Source of the DNA: CBDCCT01 sp965214995
GTDB lineage: Bacteria; Deinococcota; Deinococci; Deinococcales; Trueperaceae
Reading direction: 5' to 3'
NCBI GenBank assembly: GCA_965214995.1
Contig: CBDCCT010000002.1
Location: forward strand, 4,216,001 to 4,280,000
Length of the DNA stretch: 64,000 nucleotides
A program made the position numbers and the translations under genes. Below the pieces are notes generated by a model. That model was not told the DNA's origin and made no database searches. It saw only the letters and a program-made list of their open reading frames with translations. Positions 41,434 to 50,588 of the stretch are shown here, piece after piece (positions within the stretch are counted from its first letter, which is position 1; each line of letters begins with the position of its first letter).

Positions 41434-42413
41434 TGCCCTTAGGCGACGTTTTTACCTTCGTGCTGGTGGTGCTGCTCGGCTTTTTCTTGGCGGGTGTGCT
41501 CTCGCCCTTGGAGGCGCTCGGCTGGTGGGCGGGCTGGTACAAAGAAGATTTGGAGAGGCTGCAAGAGGGTTTGGACAGCCCCGCGGAGGGCGCGGAAGCA
41601 TACGTCATCTTTTTATCAGGCATCCACAGCGTCTCGGGCGAAACCTACGCGCCGCGCGAGGTGGCCTTTTTGGAGCGTCTAAAGGAACGTCTTCCCGGGG
41701 TGGCGGTCGAGGACGTGTTCCCCTACTCGGTCCTTAACCGCGCGCTCACGGGCCAGCGCGTGTTTTCTTGGCTCTGGCGCTGGGCCCTAAACCGCAAGCT
41801 GCACGGCCCCGGCCTGGCGGGCTTTTTTATCAACGTGCGTAACCTCTGGCAGGTTGCAGTGTCCGCGGACCGGCGCTACGGCCCCATCTACAACCAGGGC
41901 ACCACCGAGATCATTTTGGCAGGTTTAGAGCACCACGGCTACCGGGTCGGCAGCGGCGCGCCCGTGACCTTGATTGGTTACAGCGGCGGCGGGCAAATCG
42001 CGGTGGGCGCGAGCCCGTACCTCAAAGAAGCGCTCGGCGGCGCGCCCATCAGCGTTATAGCGCTGGGCGGCGTGATGAGCGCCGACCCCGGCGTGCTGAC
42101 GCTGGACGGCCTTTATTACCTCTACGGGAGCCGCGACGGCGTGCAGCGCATCGGCGCGCTCCTCTGCTCCGGCCGCTGGCCCTTCGTGCGCTTTTCCCCC
42201 TGGAACCGCGCCAAGGAAGCGGGCATCATCCGCCTCATCAACAGGGGCGTACAAGCGCACACGGGGCCGGGCTCATATCTGGACGCCGAGGATTTTTTAC
42301 CCGACGGGCGGAGTCAGTTGGAGGCCACGCTAGACATCGTCACGGACGTGGTGCGCGGCGGTCTTCCCCGTTCGCAAAACGCGGAGGTGCTCGCGCGCCC
42401 CAACCGCGCTTGA
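41433..42413 (+). CDS. Membrane-anchored alpha/beta-hydrolase-like protein
   Basis: 326 residues from the ATG in TAATG. One N-terminal membrane segment (VFTFVLVVLLGFFLAGVL), then a domain with YVIFLSGIHSVSG, a nucleophile elbow LIGYSGGGQIAVG (GxSxG) and later DAEDFLPDGRSQLEAT. The serine is clear; acid and histidine are not assigned with certainty. Partner of the upstream Yip1-like gene by 1-nt overlap. A longer open frame running back to 40515 has an unnatural composition before this ATG and is not used. Confidence 0.75.
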   Translation: MPLGDVFTFVLVVLLGFFLAGVLSPLEALGWWAGWYKEDLERLQEGLDSPAEGAEAYVIFLSGIHSVSGETYAPREVAFLERLKERLPGVAVEDVFPYSVLNRALTGQRVFSWLWRWALNRKLHGPGLAGFFINVRNLWQVAVSADRRYGPIYNQGTTEIILAGLEHHGYRVGSGAPVTLIGYSGGGQIAVGASPYLKEALGGAPISVIALGGVMSADPGVLTLDGLYYLYGSRDGVQRIGALLCSGRWPFVRFSPWNRAKEAGIIRLINRGVQAHTGPGSYLDAEDFLPDGRSQLEATLDIVTDVVRGGLPRSQNAEVLARPNRA

Positions 42414-42511
42414 GCGTCCCGACCAGCTTGCTGCGTGGCGTATTTAGAGGAGGGGCTCGAGCAGGCGCGACCCCTCAAGGGCCGCACCACGAGCATGGTT
42501 TTGTTTGACGG

Positions 42512-44389
42512 TTACTCGAACAGGTCTTGGACCTTTTCGATCCGGTAGTAAAGGGTGGAGTCGCAGTCTGGGTTGCTATAGCTACTCTTGTTGCCGTAAG
42601 AGGAGAAGGGCGGCAGGCTGAGATTCCAAACGCCTATCTTGTCGTCGTTCCCGTTGTCGTCGTCGTTTAAGAAGCCCGAGATTCTGATTGTGTCGGTTGT
42701 TCCTAAAAGGTAGCTCTTTGTTTGAGACCTGTTAATGGTGATGCTTTCTCCGTCTGAGGTGTCACGTTCACCCAGTCTCCACACTTCTGAACCGTTGATG
42801 TCCATTGTGCCGTAGACTTCGCCGTTGGACCCAGTAAACCCACTGTCGCAGGCGTCATGCACCACCACGCGCTCGAGCGTGATTCTGACCTCTTCACCAA
42901 TCTTCTTGGCCTCTTTAGCGCGCGCCGTACACTCTCTTAAGCTGTAATCGGTGGTCTCGCTCACCTTGGCGATGCTGTTGTCTCCTAAGTTTCGCACCGT
43001 GTAGGAGATGGGTTTGGCGCTGGTTAGGGCGGCGTCTTGCTGGAAATATTGCCTTAGATCGCCGCTGCGGATAATGGCTAGGGCGTCTTTGCCTTCGCCG
43101 CCTACCGTGACCACGCCAATTTCGGCCTGCTGGAGAATCTGCTTCTGCTCCGCAGAGAGGTCGGCCGACCCGCCACCGCCGATGCCGTTATACGAGGCGC
43201 TGAGGGCCGCTTTGATGTCGCTTTCCTCCGCCGTCGAGGTAAAGGAGAAGCTTAAAATCCGGCCATATACGATGTTGGCGACGTAAGTGGGGATGTTTGT
43301 GGGGTTGATGTTCCCCAAGGCTATTTGTTTATCCAACACGTCCTGAGTAAACGCGTCGCTGAACACGGCCTCCGGCGTTTGGGGCAAGACCATCGAAACG
43401 GTAAACATCTTTTGCACGAAGTACGCCGTGACGGTGCGTTCATTGGCCGAGCGACTGGCCTCCAAGTTGCTCTTGACCGAGAAGCCCATGTAACGCGCTG
43501 AGAGACCAAGCTCGAGGGCCGCTTGTTCAACGGAGTAGGTCTCTTTTTGGCTGAACGAGACGCTACTGCCTGCTTTGACCCCGGCGTTGGTTGCGGCTTG
43601 GATCAGCTCACCGATTGCCTGCTGGACCGTCGCCAGGGTAGGGTTCTCGACGGTGCGGGTGTTGTTGTCGGAAAGGACGTCGATAGAAAGCACCAGCGGG
43701 GCGCGCTCGCGGACGGGAAGTTCGCGCAACGAACCGATGCCGTCTTTGTAGCCGTCGCCCTGGAGCAGCGCGCCCACCCACAGGATGTTGGAATCGGGAT
43801 CGAAGGTGACGATTTCGTCCGGGTTTTGCGTGAGCGAGTAGGGGGTGGAGGTGCAGTCGTAGGTCACGTCGCCGATGATGTCTTCAAAGGTCGTGGGATC
43901 GCCCGCTTGGGCGTTCTCAGGCTCTTCTAAAGGCGAGAATTCGGACCAGGTGGGCAGGCCCGCCGAGAAGGTGTTGTAGTCGGCCTTTGCGCCGCCGGGT
44001 TCGGCCGGGGTGACGGCGGGACCCGCGTGATTGGCCGGGCTCGAGGCGCCCGCGGCGTTTCTGGCCGCGACCTGATAGCGGTAGGAGGCCCCCGCCGTCA
44101 CCCCGTTGTCTTGATAAGTCGTCGTGTTAGCCGACACGGAGGCGATTTCCGTAAAGGCTTGCCCGCTCACACTACTTGCCGCCGCCGGTTCACGGTAGAT
44201 GACGAAACCCGTTTCGTTGTCGGCGTTGTCTTGCCAGCCGACGGTGATGTAACCCGGACCGGGAGCCGCCGTAACATTTGAGGGCGCAGCGGGCGGTGTC
44301 GCTACGGGTCCGCCGCCCCCGCCGTCACAAGCTATCAACACAAGCGACAACACCCCTGCGACCATCCACAGAACCATCCACTTTTTCAT
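42512..44389 (-). CDS. Lipoprotein with FnIII domain and cholesterol-dependent-cytolysin-like pore domain
   Basis: 625 residues; GGAGAGGTGAAAC precedes ATG. Signal peptide with lipobox ending at C21 (LVLIAC), Gly linker, fibronectin III at about 33-128, then a region 160-485 colinear with thiol-activated cytolysins: IVTFDPDSNILWVGALLQG (193-211), APLVLSIDV, TVENPTLATVQQAIGELI (246-263), MFTVSMVLPQTPEAVF, IVYGRILSFSFTSTAEESDI (373-392), AEIGVVTVGG, PISYTVRNLGDNSIAK. The family's C-terminal domain 4 with its tryptophan-rich undecapeptide is absent; instead 495-625 is another beta-rich domain with an Asp/Asn loop (NDDDNGNDD), perhaps Ca-binding. Pore formation is inferred; lipid anchoring is unusual for this family. 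Confidence 0.85.
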   Translation of the reverse strand: MKKWMVLWMVAGVLSLVLIACDGGGGGPVATPPAAPSNVTAAPGPGYITVGWQDNADNETGFVIYREPAAASSVSGQAFTEIASVSANTTTYQDNGVTAGASYRYQVAARNAAGASSPANHAGPAVTPAEPGGAKADYNTFSAGLPTWSEFSPLEEPENAQAGDPTTFEDIIGDVTYDCTSTPYSLTQNPDEIVTFDPDSNILWVGALLQGDGYKDGIGSLRELPVRERAPLVLSIDVLSDNNTRTVENPTLATVQQAIGELIQAATNAGVKAGSSVSFSQKETYSVEQAALELGLSARYMGFSVKSNLEASRSANERTVTAYFVQKMFTVSMVLPQTPEAVFSDAFTQDVLDKQIALGNINPTNIPTYVANIVYGRILSFSFTSTAEESDIKAALSASYNGIGGGGSADLSAEQKQILQQAEIGVVTVGGEGKDALAIIRSGDLRQYFQQDAALTSAKPISYTVRNLGDNSIAKVSETTDYSLRECTARAKEAKKIGEEVRITLERVVVHDACDSGFTGSNGEVYGTMDINGSEVWRLGERDTSDGESITINRSQTKSYLLGTTDTIRISGFLNDDDNGNDDKIGVWNLSLPPFSSYGNKSSYSNPDCDSTLYYRIEKVQDLFE

Positions 44390-44605
44390 GTTTCACCTCT
44401 CCAGCTCACCATACTCATTGTGCTTTCGGATTACATTGCGCTATACATGCGCGAAGTACAAACCCGGAGTACAAAGCTGTTGGGTGCCTGCCAAGAAATC
44501 ACCGGAAAACTCGTTTGCAAAGGTCTTAACAGCTCAGGCAAGACAATACGGCGTTTTAACCGCCAATCAACCTACTCACAGCCTCCACAATCTGCGCGGC
44601 CTGAC

Positions 44606-46138
44606 TTATCCTTCATACTCACCCCACTCACGCCTCAGAACCCCGCAGATTTCGCCCAGCGTCGCCCGCTTGCGAAAGGCGTCCAGCACGAACGGGAACA
44701 GGTTGTCCTCGCCCCGCGCGGCCCTACATAGCTCTGAAAGCGCCGCGTCCGTCTCCTCCTGGTTTCGTTCGGCCCGGAACGCTCGCACCTGCGCCTCGCG
44801 CTTCTCTTGCACCTCGGGGTCGATCTCCTGGACGGGCACGGCCACCTCGTCGGTAGCGCGAAAACGGTTCACGCCAACCACCACGCGCGCCTCGGTCTCT
44901 ACCTCGCGTTGGAACCGAAAGGCGGCCTCCTCGATTTCTTCCTGGATGAAACCCGCTTCGATGGCCTTGACGCTGCCGCCCAGCGCCTCGACCTGCGTTA
45001 GAAGTTCGTTGGCGTTATGCTCGAGCCCATCCGTCAAACTCTCCACATAATAGCTCCCCGCGAGCGGGTCCACCGCCCCCGGCACGCCCGACTCAAAGGC
45101 CAAAATCTGCTGCGTGCGGAGCGCGGTCCGGGCGGACTCGGGGGTGGGCAGGCCCAGCGCCTCGTCCTTGGCGTTGGTGTGGAGGCTCTGGGTGCCACCT
45201 AAAACCGCGGCGAGCGCCTGGTAGGCGGTGCGGACCACGTTGTTTTCGGCCCCCTGCGCGGTCAGGGTCGAGCCGCCCGTCTGGGTATGAAAGCGGAGCA
45301 TCATCGACTTGGGCTCTTTAGCGCCGAACTCCTCGCGCATGATGGTGGCCCACATCCTGCGCGCGGCGCGGAACTTGGCGACTTCTTCCAAGATGTTGTT
45401 GTGGCAGGCGAAAAAGAAACTCAGGCGCGGGGCGAAGGCGTCGAGTTCTAGGCCCGCCTCGAGCGCCGCCCGCACATACGCCTTGGCGTTGGCGAGCGTG
45501 AAAGCGATTTCCTGCGCCGCCGTCGCGCCCGCCTCGCGGATGTGGTAGCCCGAAATCGAGATGGTGTTCCAGTTGGGCACATGCTCCGCGCAGTAGGCGA
45601 AGGTGTCGGTCACGAGCCGCATGGAGGGCTCGGTCGGGAAAATGTAGGTGCCCCTGGCGATGTATTCTTTCAAAATATCATTCTGCACGGTGCCGCCTAG
45701 TTTTTCGGAGGGTACGCCCGCCTCCTCCGCCACCAAAATGTAGAGCGCCAAGAGCATCATCGCGGGGGCGTTGATGGTCATGGAGGTGGTGACTTTGTCA
45801 AGCGGCAGCCCCTTGAGGAGCGTCCGCATGTCGTCCAAGGTGGCAATCGACACGCCCACCTTGCCCACCTCGCCCCTTGCCAGCGGGTCGTCGGGGTCCA
45901 TGCCGAGTTGGGTGGGCAAATCGAACGCGACCGAGAGCCCGGTTTGGCCCTGCTCGAGCAGGTAGAGGTAACGCTCGTTCGATTCCTCCGCCGAGCCGAA
46001 GCCCGCGTACTGGCGCATGGTCCACAGGCGGCCCTCCGTATACATCTGCGGATAGATGCCCCGGGTGTAAGGGTATTTCCCCGGTTCGCCGAGACGTTCG
46101 GAAAGCCCTTCGGGGGGCCTGTCGTAAAGAGGTTTCAT
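44606..46138 (-). CDS. Methylmalonyl-CoA mutase family, large (catalytic) subunit
   Basis: 510 residues. Acyl-CoA mutase TIM barrel: YPYTRGIYPQMY, RQYAGFGSAEESN, GLSVAFDLPTQLG, GTVQNDILKEYIARGTYIFP, ISISGYHIREAGA, FHTQTGGSTLTAQ, FGG-type GGTQSLHTNAKDEALGLPT. The B12-binding domain is absent, as in two-subunit mutases where it is a separate small protein; no such gene is here. The enzyme interconverts methylmalonyl- and succinyl-CoA or a close analogue. Minus-strand TATAAT (46149-46144) ends 5 nt before ATG; leaderless. Confidence 0.92.
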   Translation of the reverse strand: MKPLYDRPPEGLSERLGEPGKYPYTRGIYPQMYTEGRLWTMRQYAGFGSAEESNERYLYLLEQGQTGLSVAFDLPTQLGMDPDDPLARGEVGKVGVSIATLDDMRTLLKGLPLDKVTTSMTINAPAMMLLALYILVAEEAGVPSEKLGGTVQNDILKEYIARGTYIFPTEPSMRLVTDTFAYCAEHVPNWNTISISGYHIREAGATAAQEIAFTLANAKAYVRAALEAGLELDAFAPRLSFFFACHNNILEEVAKFRAARRMWATIMREEFGAKEPKSMMLRFHTQTGGSTLTAQGAENNVVRTAYQALAAVLGGTQSLHTNAKDEALGLPTPESARTALRTQQILAFESGVPGAVDPLAGSYYVESLTDGLEHNANELLTQVEALGGSVKAIEAGFIQEEIEEAAFRFQREVETEARVVVGVNRFRATDEVAVPVQEIDPEVQEKREAQVRAFRAERNQEETDAALSELCRAARGEDNLFPFVLDAFRKRATLGEICGVLRREWGEYEG

Positions 46139-46202
46139 AAACCATTATATCCAGGTCCGTAAAGCTCGCCGCTCCTTTGGATGCTCGCGTCACAACGAAC
46201 CA

Positions 46203-46232
46203 CAAACCTTGCCGAGCCCGCGGCAAGGTTTG
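46203..46232. repeat. 12-bp perfect inverted repeat
   Basis: CAAACCTTGCCG (46203-46214) and CGGCAAGGTTTG (46221-46232) with a 6-nt loop, upstream of the leaderless mutase promoter by about 55 nt and downstream of the lipoprotein gene. No T-tract on either side. Confidence 0.7.
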
Positions 46233-46248
46233 CGGTTGCTGCCAAAGT

Positions 46249-46272
46249 AAAAAACCGCCCCAAAGGAAGCGG
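46249..46272 (-). terminator. Intrinsic terminator for the lipoprotein gene
   Basis: Read on the minus strand: CCGCTTC-CTTT-GGGGCGG (7-bp stem with two G-T pairs, 46272-46255) followed by TTTTTT. It lies about 155 nt after the lipoprotein stop and just before the mutase promoter. Confidence 0.7.
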
Positions 46273-46425
46273 CTTTTCAAGGAGCCTTTGAAATACGTTT
46301 AAAACGAAAGAAGGCCGGCTAAGCGAAAGTGACCACCAAAGTGCGGTGAGGTTTCACGAGGAACCAAAGGGCGTGGCCCAGGACCGGCGTGCCGGGGCAG
46401 GCAAACGTTTGTGCCTGTTCGTGCC

Positions 46426-47052
46426 TTACTGATTTCGGACTAGGTTTGTTAGGGCACGCTTAATGGCGCCCCTCGAGCCAAACGCTCCCTCTTCCACTCC
46501 TGTCGCATGGAGCGTCAGGTGCGCGCCATGAAGGGTAACGGGCAGGGTCGTCGAAGCGATGCTGGGCGTGTTTGAGAGCTTTACCATACCGAACCCCGCA
46601 ACCTCGGGGTTCGTGGAGGTCTCGTACCAGATACCGGCACCCAAGAAGGTCGGGTTGCCTTCGATCTCGGTACCAACCGTATTGTTGTCGTCGAAGGCAA
46701 TAAGTTTGACCGCCTGACTACCGTCAACAAACGAGGTCGTGAGTCGCCAAGCGTTCTCGGCGTATATGTTGCTGACGAGGCCGACGCCGTCCGTTTCCGG
46801 GCAGTTGTCAATGTCGTCGCACCAGCGCCACGCGCCGCCCTGCGCGTCCTTGACGTCCTCGTAGTCCGCCAAGTTCTCGGAAACGCTTAGGTAGCCGCTG
46901 TATTCCGTGCCGTCGTCTAGCTGAGCGAGCCAGAGCCATTCGCCTTGCAGGCCGCTGAGAGCGGGCGGCGCGGGTCTTGTGTCGCCTCCGGTCGAGCAGG
47001 CGCTAAGCGCCACGGCGAGAGCTAAAAACAGCAGTGGGTAAACTTTTGGCAT
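46426..47052 (-). CDS. Lipoprotein of unknown function
   Basis: 208 residues. Signal peptide with lipobox LSAC (cleavage before C19). Mature part starts STGGDTRPAPPALSGLQGEW and is a beta-rich domain with two likely disulfide cysteines in WRWCDDIDNCPETDGVG and FDDNNTVGTEIEGNP. No family recognised. The 242 nt upstream contains GAGAAAA-type elements (47101-47150 and TTAGAGGAGAAAAGTGA at 47200-47215) that resemble the hairpin repeat family but lack a matching arm. Confidence 0.75.
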   Translation of the reverse strand: MPKVYPLLFLALAVALSACSTGGDTRPAPPALSGLQGEWLWLAQLDDGTEYSGYLSVSENLADYEDVKDAQGGAWRWCDDIDNCPETDGVGLVSNIYAENAWRLTTSFVDGSQAVKLIAFDDNNTVGTEIEGNPTFLGAGIWYETSTNPEVAGFGMVKLSNTPSIASTTLPVTLHGAHLTLHATGVEEGAFGSRGAIKRALTNLVRNQ

Positions 47053-47294
47053 GAACCATCCCTCCAGGGCACGAAAGTAGCACGCCTTTCACACCGCTAA
47101 AAGAGAAAACTTACACTCCACATCATCCGGAGAGAAAATTCACACACTGCGTCCGAACGCCCCGCTTCACCGCACAAGAAGTCGACTTTTCAACATACGT
47201 TAGAGGAGAAAAGTGACACGTTGGGTGCAGTGACCTCCGCGCAACGGGAGACATCGGCAGGCAAACATCGTCGGGTGGTCGAGAGGAGAGGGTC

Positions 47295-48299
47295 TTGCAA
47301 GCGGTTCAAGCAACTAAGACACTCAGTGACAGTGTTCATGTAGAACCTACACGCGTTACACCTGAAAAGGCCACCATTGTTGCCGTTATCCCGGCTTACA
47401 ACGAAGAGCGTTTCATTGCCAGCGTCGTATTTAAAGCCAGCCAGTACGCGACTAAGGTTGTTGTCGTGAGCGACGGCTCGAGCGACAGCACCGCCGAACT
47501 CGCCGAGGCGGCGGGCGCGGAGGTGTTGCGGCAGCCCCGGAACCTCGGCAAGGCCGAGGCGCTCAACGCGGGTTTCGAACTCGCTCTGCGCTACGACCCC
47601 GGCGTGGTGGTGTGCCTAGACGCCGACGCGCAGCACGACGCCGCGGAGATTCCCGCCGTCGTCGCCCCTGTGCTGAACCACGAAGCAGACGTCGTGATCG
47701 GCTCACGTTTCTTAGCGACCAAAAGCCACATCCCCGGCTGGCGGCAGGTAGGCCAACACTCCCTTACCGCCGTGACCAACGCCCTCAGCCGAACGAGGGT
47801 GACGGACTCCCAGAGCGGCTTCCGCGCTTTCTCGCCCACGGCGGCGCGGGCGCTGCGTTTCAGCTCCGAGGGTTTGTCCGTCGAGTCGGAGATGCAGTTT
47901 TTGTTCGAGCCCGCCGGTCTTCGCGTGACCGAAGTGCCCATCAGCGTCCAATACCTAGACGGCAACAAACGCAACCCCGTGGTCCACGGTTTGCAGGTGC
48001 TCGACGCGATGGTGACGCTTGTGGCGCGGCGGCGTCCGTTGCTGTTCCTGGCCTTGCCGGGCATCTTCCTCGTTCTGACGGGTCTCTTCCTCGGCGTTCA
48101 GGTCACCTACACCATGCAGGAAAGCGGCAGGCTCATGACCGGCAGCGCCATCCTCACGGCTCTTCTCATTATGGGCGGCATGATTCTCGGCATGTCCGGC
48201 GTGATGCTTCACAGCCTTGGGCACTTTATCGATCGCCTCCGCGGTGAGATTTATGACGCGCTCCGCCACAAGACCGTTTCGGTTACACAGGAACGTTAG
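47295..48299 (+). CDS. Family 2 glycosyltransferase (dolichol-phosphate mannosyltransferase-like)
   Basis: 334 residues from a TTG preceded by AGGAGAGGG. GT-A motifs VAVIPAYNEERFIASVV, VVVSDGSSDSTAELAE, RNLGKAEALNAGF, CLDADAQHD (DxD), VVIGSRF, SGFRAFSP, then two C-terminal membrane spans (LLFLALPGIFLVLTGLFLG; ILTALLIMGGMILGMSGVM). This matches DPM1-like enzymes that charge polyprenyl phosphate with a sugar. First gene of the polysaccharide cluster, 14 nt before the next. Confidence 0.88.
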   Translation: MQAVQATKTLSDSVHVEPTRVTPEKATIVAVIPAYNEERFIASVVFKASQYATKVVVVSDGSSDSTAELAEAAGAEVLRQPRNLGKAEALNAGFELALRYDPGVVVCLDADAQHDAAEIPAVVAPVLNHEADVVIGSRFLATKSHIPGWRQVGQHSLTAVTNALSRTRVTDSQSGFRAFSPTAARALRFSSEGLSVESEMQFLFEPAGLRVTEVPISVQYLDGNKRNPVVHGLQVLDAMVTLVARRRPLLFLALPGIFLVLTGLFLGVQVTYTMQESGRLMTGSAILTALLIMGGMILGMSGVMLHSLGHFIDRLRGEIYDALRHKTVSVTQER

Positions 48300-48313
48300 G
48301 AGAGAGGCGCGCT

Positions 48314-49384
48314 GTGGCTGAATCTGACTCAAGGGGCCAAGGTCCTTATATAAGCATCCTGCTCGTCTCTTACCATAGCCGACAAGACCTCGAGCGCTGC
48401 TTGCCCTCACTTTTCGAACAAGTAGATAAGCCAAGCGTAGCTACCGAAATCATCGTCGTGGACAACGCGCCAGGAGACGGTACAGCCGCTTGGTTAGCAA
48501 CCGAGTATCCAACTGTCAAAGTCATTGCCAACCCAAAAAATACAGGTTACGCAGGGGGTAACAATCTGGGTCTTGCGCACGCTCGCGGAGAGTGGGTGCT
48601 GATACTCAACCCAGATACAGTCATGCACGCCAACTCGCTAAAGGTGCTTTTGGAGGCCGCCGCTCAACACCCCGACGCGCTTCTTACACCCAAACTGCTC
48701 TGTCCCGACGGAACCGTCAACGCTTGTGGATTAGAGATGCATTATACGGGCCTCACGACGTGTCGCGGCCTTGGTGCCGAACCAGAGCGTTACGAGAGTA
48801 CCCACCCTGTGCTCCTCGCTTCGGGTGCTGCGCTTTTAGCTAGGCGAGAGGTTATAAAAACCCTCGGCGGTTTTGATGAAACTTACTTTATGTACCTAGA
48901 GGACGTCGACCTCTCTCTGCGGGCGCGGCTGCAAGGCCACGACATCTACTGCGTAGCGGACGCCGTTGTCACGCATCACTATACGTTGGACATGAACCCA
49001 AAGAAGTTTTTTTATCTGGAGAGGAACCGGCTCTTAACGCTCTTTAAGATCTATCAGTCGGGAACGCTCAGAGCGATGGTGCCGGCACTTCTACTCACGG
49101 AAGCTGCGACTTGGGCCTTTGCACTGCTTAAAGGACCTTCCTACCTGCGCGCGCGTCTGCACGCGCTGGTTTCGGTCTGCCGCGCTCGCCCGGCGCAACG
49201 TGAGCTAAGGGGAGAGCTGCAGCGCAAGCGCCGCGTAGCTGATGACGTCCTCTTGCAGCAAAGCCTCACCAACCTTCCCCTCGAGCAACTGCTACGACCC
49301 TCCCCTCTCACGGTCCTACTCCAAGGCTTGTCGAGGCCGGTTTATCAACTCTCTCGTCCTCGCCCGAATGCCCAACAAGGCTGA
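48314..49384 (+). CDS. Family 2 glycosyltransferase (WbbL-like)
   Basis: 356 residues from a GTG after AGGAGAGAGG. SILLVSYHSRQDLERCLPSL, VVDNAPGDGT, NPKNTGYAGGNNLGLAHA, LILNPDT, ASGAALLARREVIKTLGG, FMYLEDVDLSLRAR. The C-terminal third has a hydrophobic stretch and a basic tail. Similar to rhamnosyltransferases acting at the inner membrane face. Follows the DPM1-like gene closely. Donor not predictable. Confidence 0.87.
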   Translation: MAESDSRGQGPYISILLVSYHSRQDLERCLPSLFEQVDKPSVATEIIVVDNAPGDGTAAWLATEYPTVKVIANPKNTGYAGGNNLGLAHARGEWVLILNPDTVMHANSLKVLLEAAAQHPDALLTPKLLCPDGTVNACGLEMHYTGLTTCRGLGAEPERYESTHPVLLASGAALLARREVIKTLGGFDETYFMYLEDVDLSLRARLQGHDIYCVADAVVTHHYTLDMNPKKFFYLERNRLLTLFKIYQSGTLRAMVPALLLTEAATWAFALLKGPSYLRARLHALVSVCRARPAQRELRGELQRKRRVADDVLLQQSLTNLPLEQLLRPSPLTVLLQGLSRPVYQLSRPRPNAQQG

Positions 49385-49393
49385 GGTCCTCAA

Positions 49394-50584
49394 ATGAAAG
49401 TATTAAGAGTTAGCCAGGAATTCGCCCCCATCAATACCGGTCCAATCAAGCAAGCGCTCAACATTATGGCGGGCCTGTCCAAGCGCGGCCACCAAAATAT
49501 CGTCCTCGCTTCTACGCAAGGGGCAGACAGCAACACCCACAGAATTGAAACGCTCCCTCATAACACCACGCTGCACCGCTACCCTGTTTTATTCAAAGTG
49601 ATGCGGTACTTTTTCGTGCGCGGCGTGGAGAGGGACCTTTATTCGTTTGATATGGACCTCGTTCACGTGCATTCTTGGCGCAGTCATCTCGCTGACGCGA
49701 CCATCCGTATTGCCAAAAAACGCGGCATTCCTTCCGTCCTTCATGCTCACGCCAGCGCTTACGCCGAATATTTAGTGCCGCATACGCTCCTCCGCTTTCC
49801 CTACAGGGTTTACGACCTTCTTTTTAAACGGAGCGTGGCGCAGAGCGCCGATGCGGTCGTCGTCTCTACCGAGCAAGAGAAGCTCGAGTGCGTCCGTTAC
49901 GGCATTGATGAGCACCGCATCCACGTTATTCCCTCCGGCGTCAACGCAGCCGACTTCGCAACCGTCCAGCGCACCAGACCGCTCCGACCGGAAACGCCGG
50001 TCGTGCTGCTCGTGGGTCGGCTCGCTCGAGACCGCAACGTCGAGTTGCTCCTCCGGGCGCTCGCACCTCTCAAAGCCCAGGGCGTCCCTTTTCATGCGCG
50101 CATCGTAGGTCCTGAGGAGAAGCGCACGAAGATGAGCCGCGGCGGGTATCTCAAGGAGTTGCAGCGCCTCACAGGGCAACTCGGCTTGACAGAAGACGTT
50201 ACCTTTGTAGGTCCGCTGCGGGGTCAAGCGCTACTCCAGGCCTACGTAGACGCCGACGTGTTCGTTTACCCTTCCTTATATGAAAACTTTGGGAACACCG
50301 TCCTCGAGGCCGCTGCGGCTGGTTTGCCCATCCTCGCCACACCCACAGGCGTCGCTACAGACCTCATTCAAGATGGCAAAACCGGGTATCTGGTCAGCAT
50401 GACCGACCCCGCCGACCTCAGCCGCCGTCTCGGCGAGCTTTTAGATAACCCCACCGAGCGGCAACGGTTGGGGAACGAAGTGCGGCGTGTGGCGCTGCGC
50501 GACTACAACTGGGACGCCATTGTGGAGCAGTACGTCGAACTTTACACTCGTCTGCTTGGGACGTACGCCGCTAAGGTTGCGTGA
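49394..50584 (+). CDS. Family 4 glycosyltransferase
   Basis: 396 residues, GT-B fold retaining transferase. N-terminal domain with VSQEFAPINTGPIKQALNIM, HVHSWRSHL and LHAHASAYAEY; C-terminal domain with VVLLVGRLARDRNVELLLRA, VGPEEKRT, VFVYPSLYENFGNTVLEAAA (the E-x7-E motif) and GLPILATPTGV. Uses a nucleotide-sugar to extend a surface polysaccharide (inference from cluster). Ends 4 nt before the next transferase start. Confidence 0.9.
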   Translation: MKVLRVSQEFAPINTGPIKQALNIMAGLSKRGHQNIVLASTQGADSNTHRIETLPHNTTLHRYPVLFKVMRYFFVRGVERDLYSFDMDLVHVHSWRSHLADATIRIAKKRGIPSVLHAHASAYAEYLVPHTLLRFPYRVYDLLFKRSVAQSADAVVVSTEQEKLECVRYGIDEHRIHVIPSGVNAADFATVQRTRPLRPETPVVLLVGRLARDRNVELLLRALAPLKAQGVPFHARIVGPEEKRTKMSRGGYLKELQRLTGQLGLTEDVTFVGPLRGQALLQAYVDADVFVYPSLYENFGNTVLEAAAAGLPILATPTGVATDLIQDGKTGYLVSMTDPADLSRRLGELLDNPTERQRLGNEVRRVALRDYNWDAIVEQYVELYTRLLGTYAAKVA

Positions 50585-50588
50585 ATAT

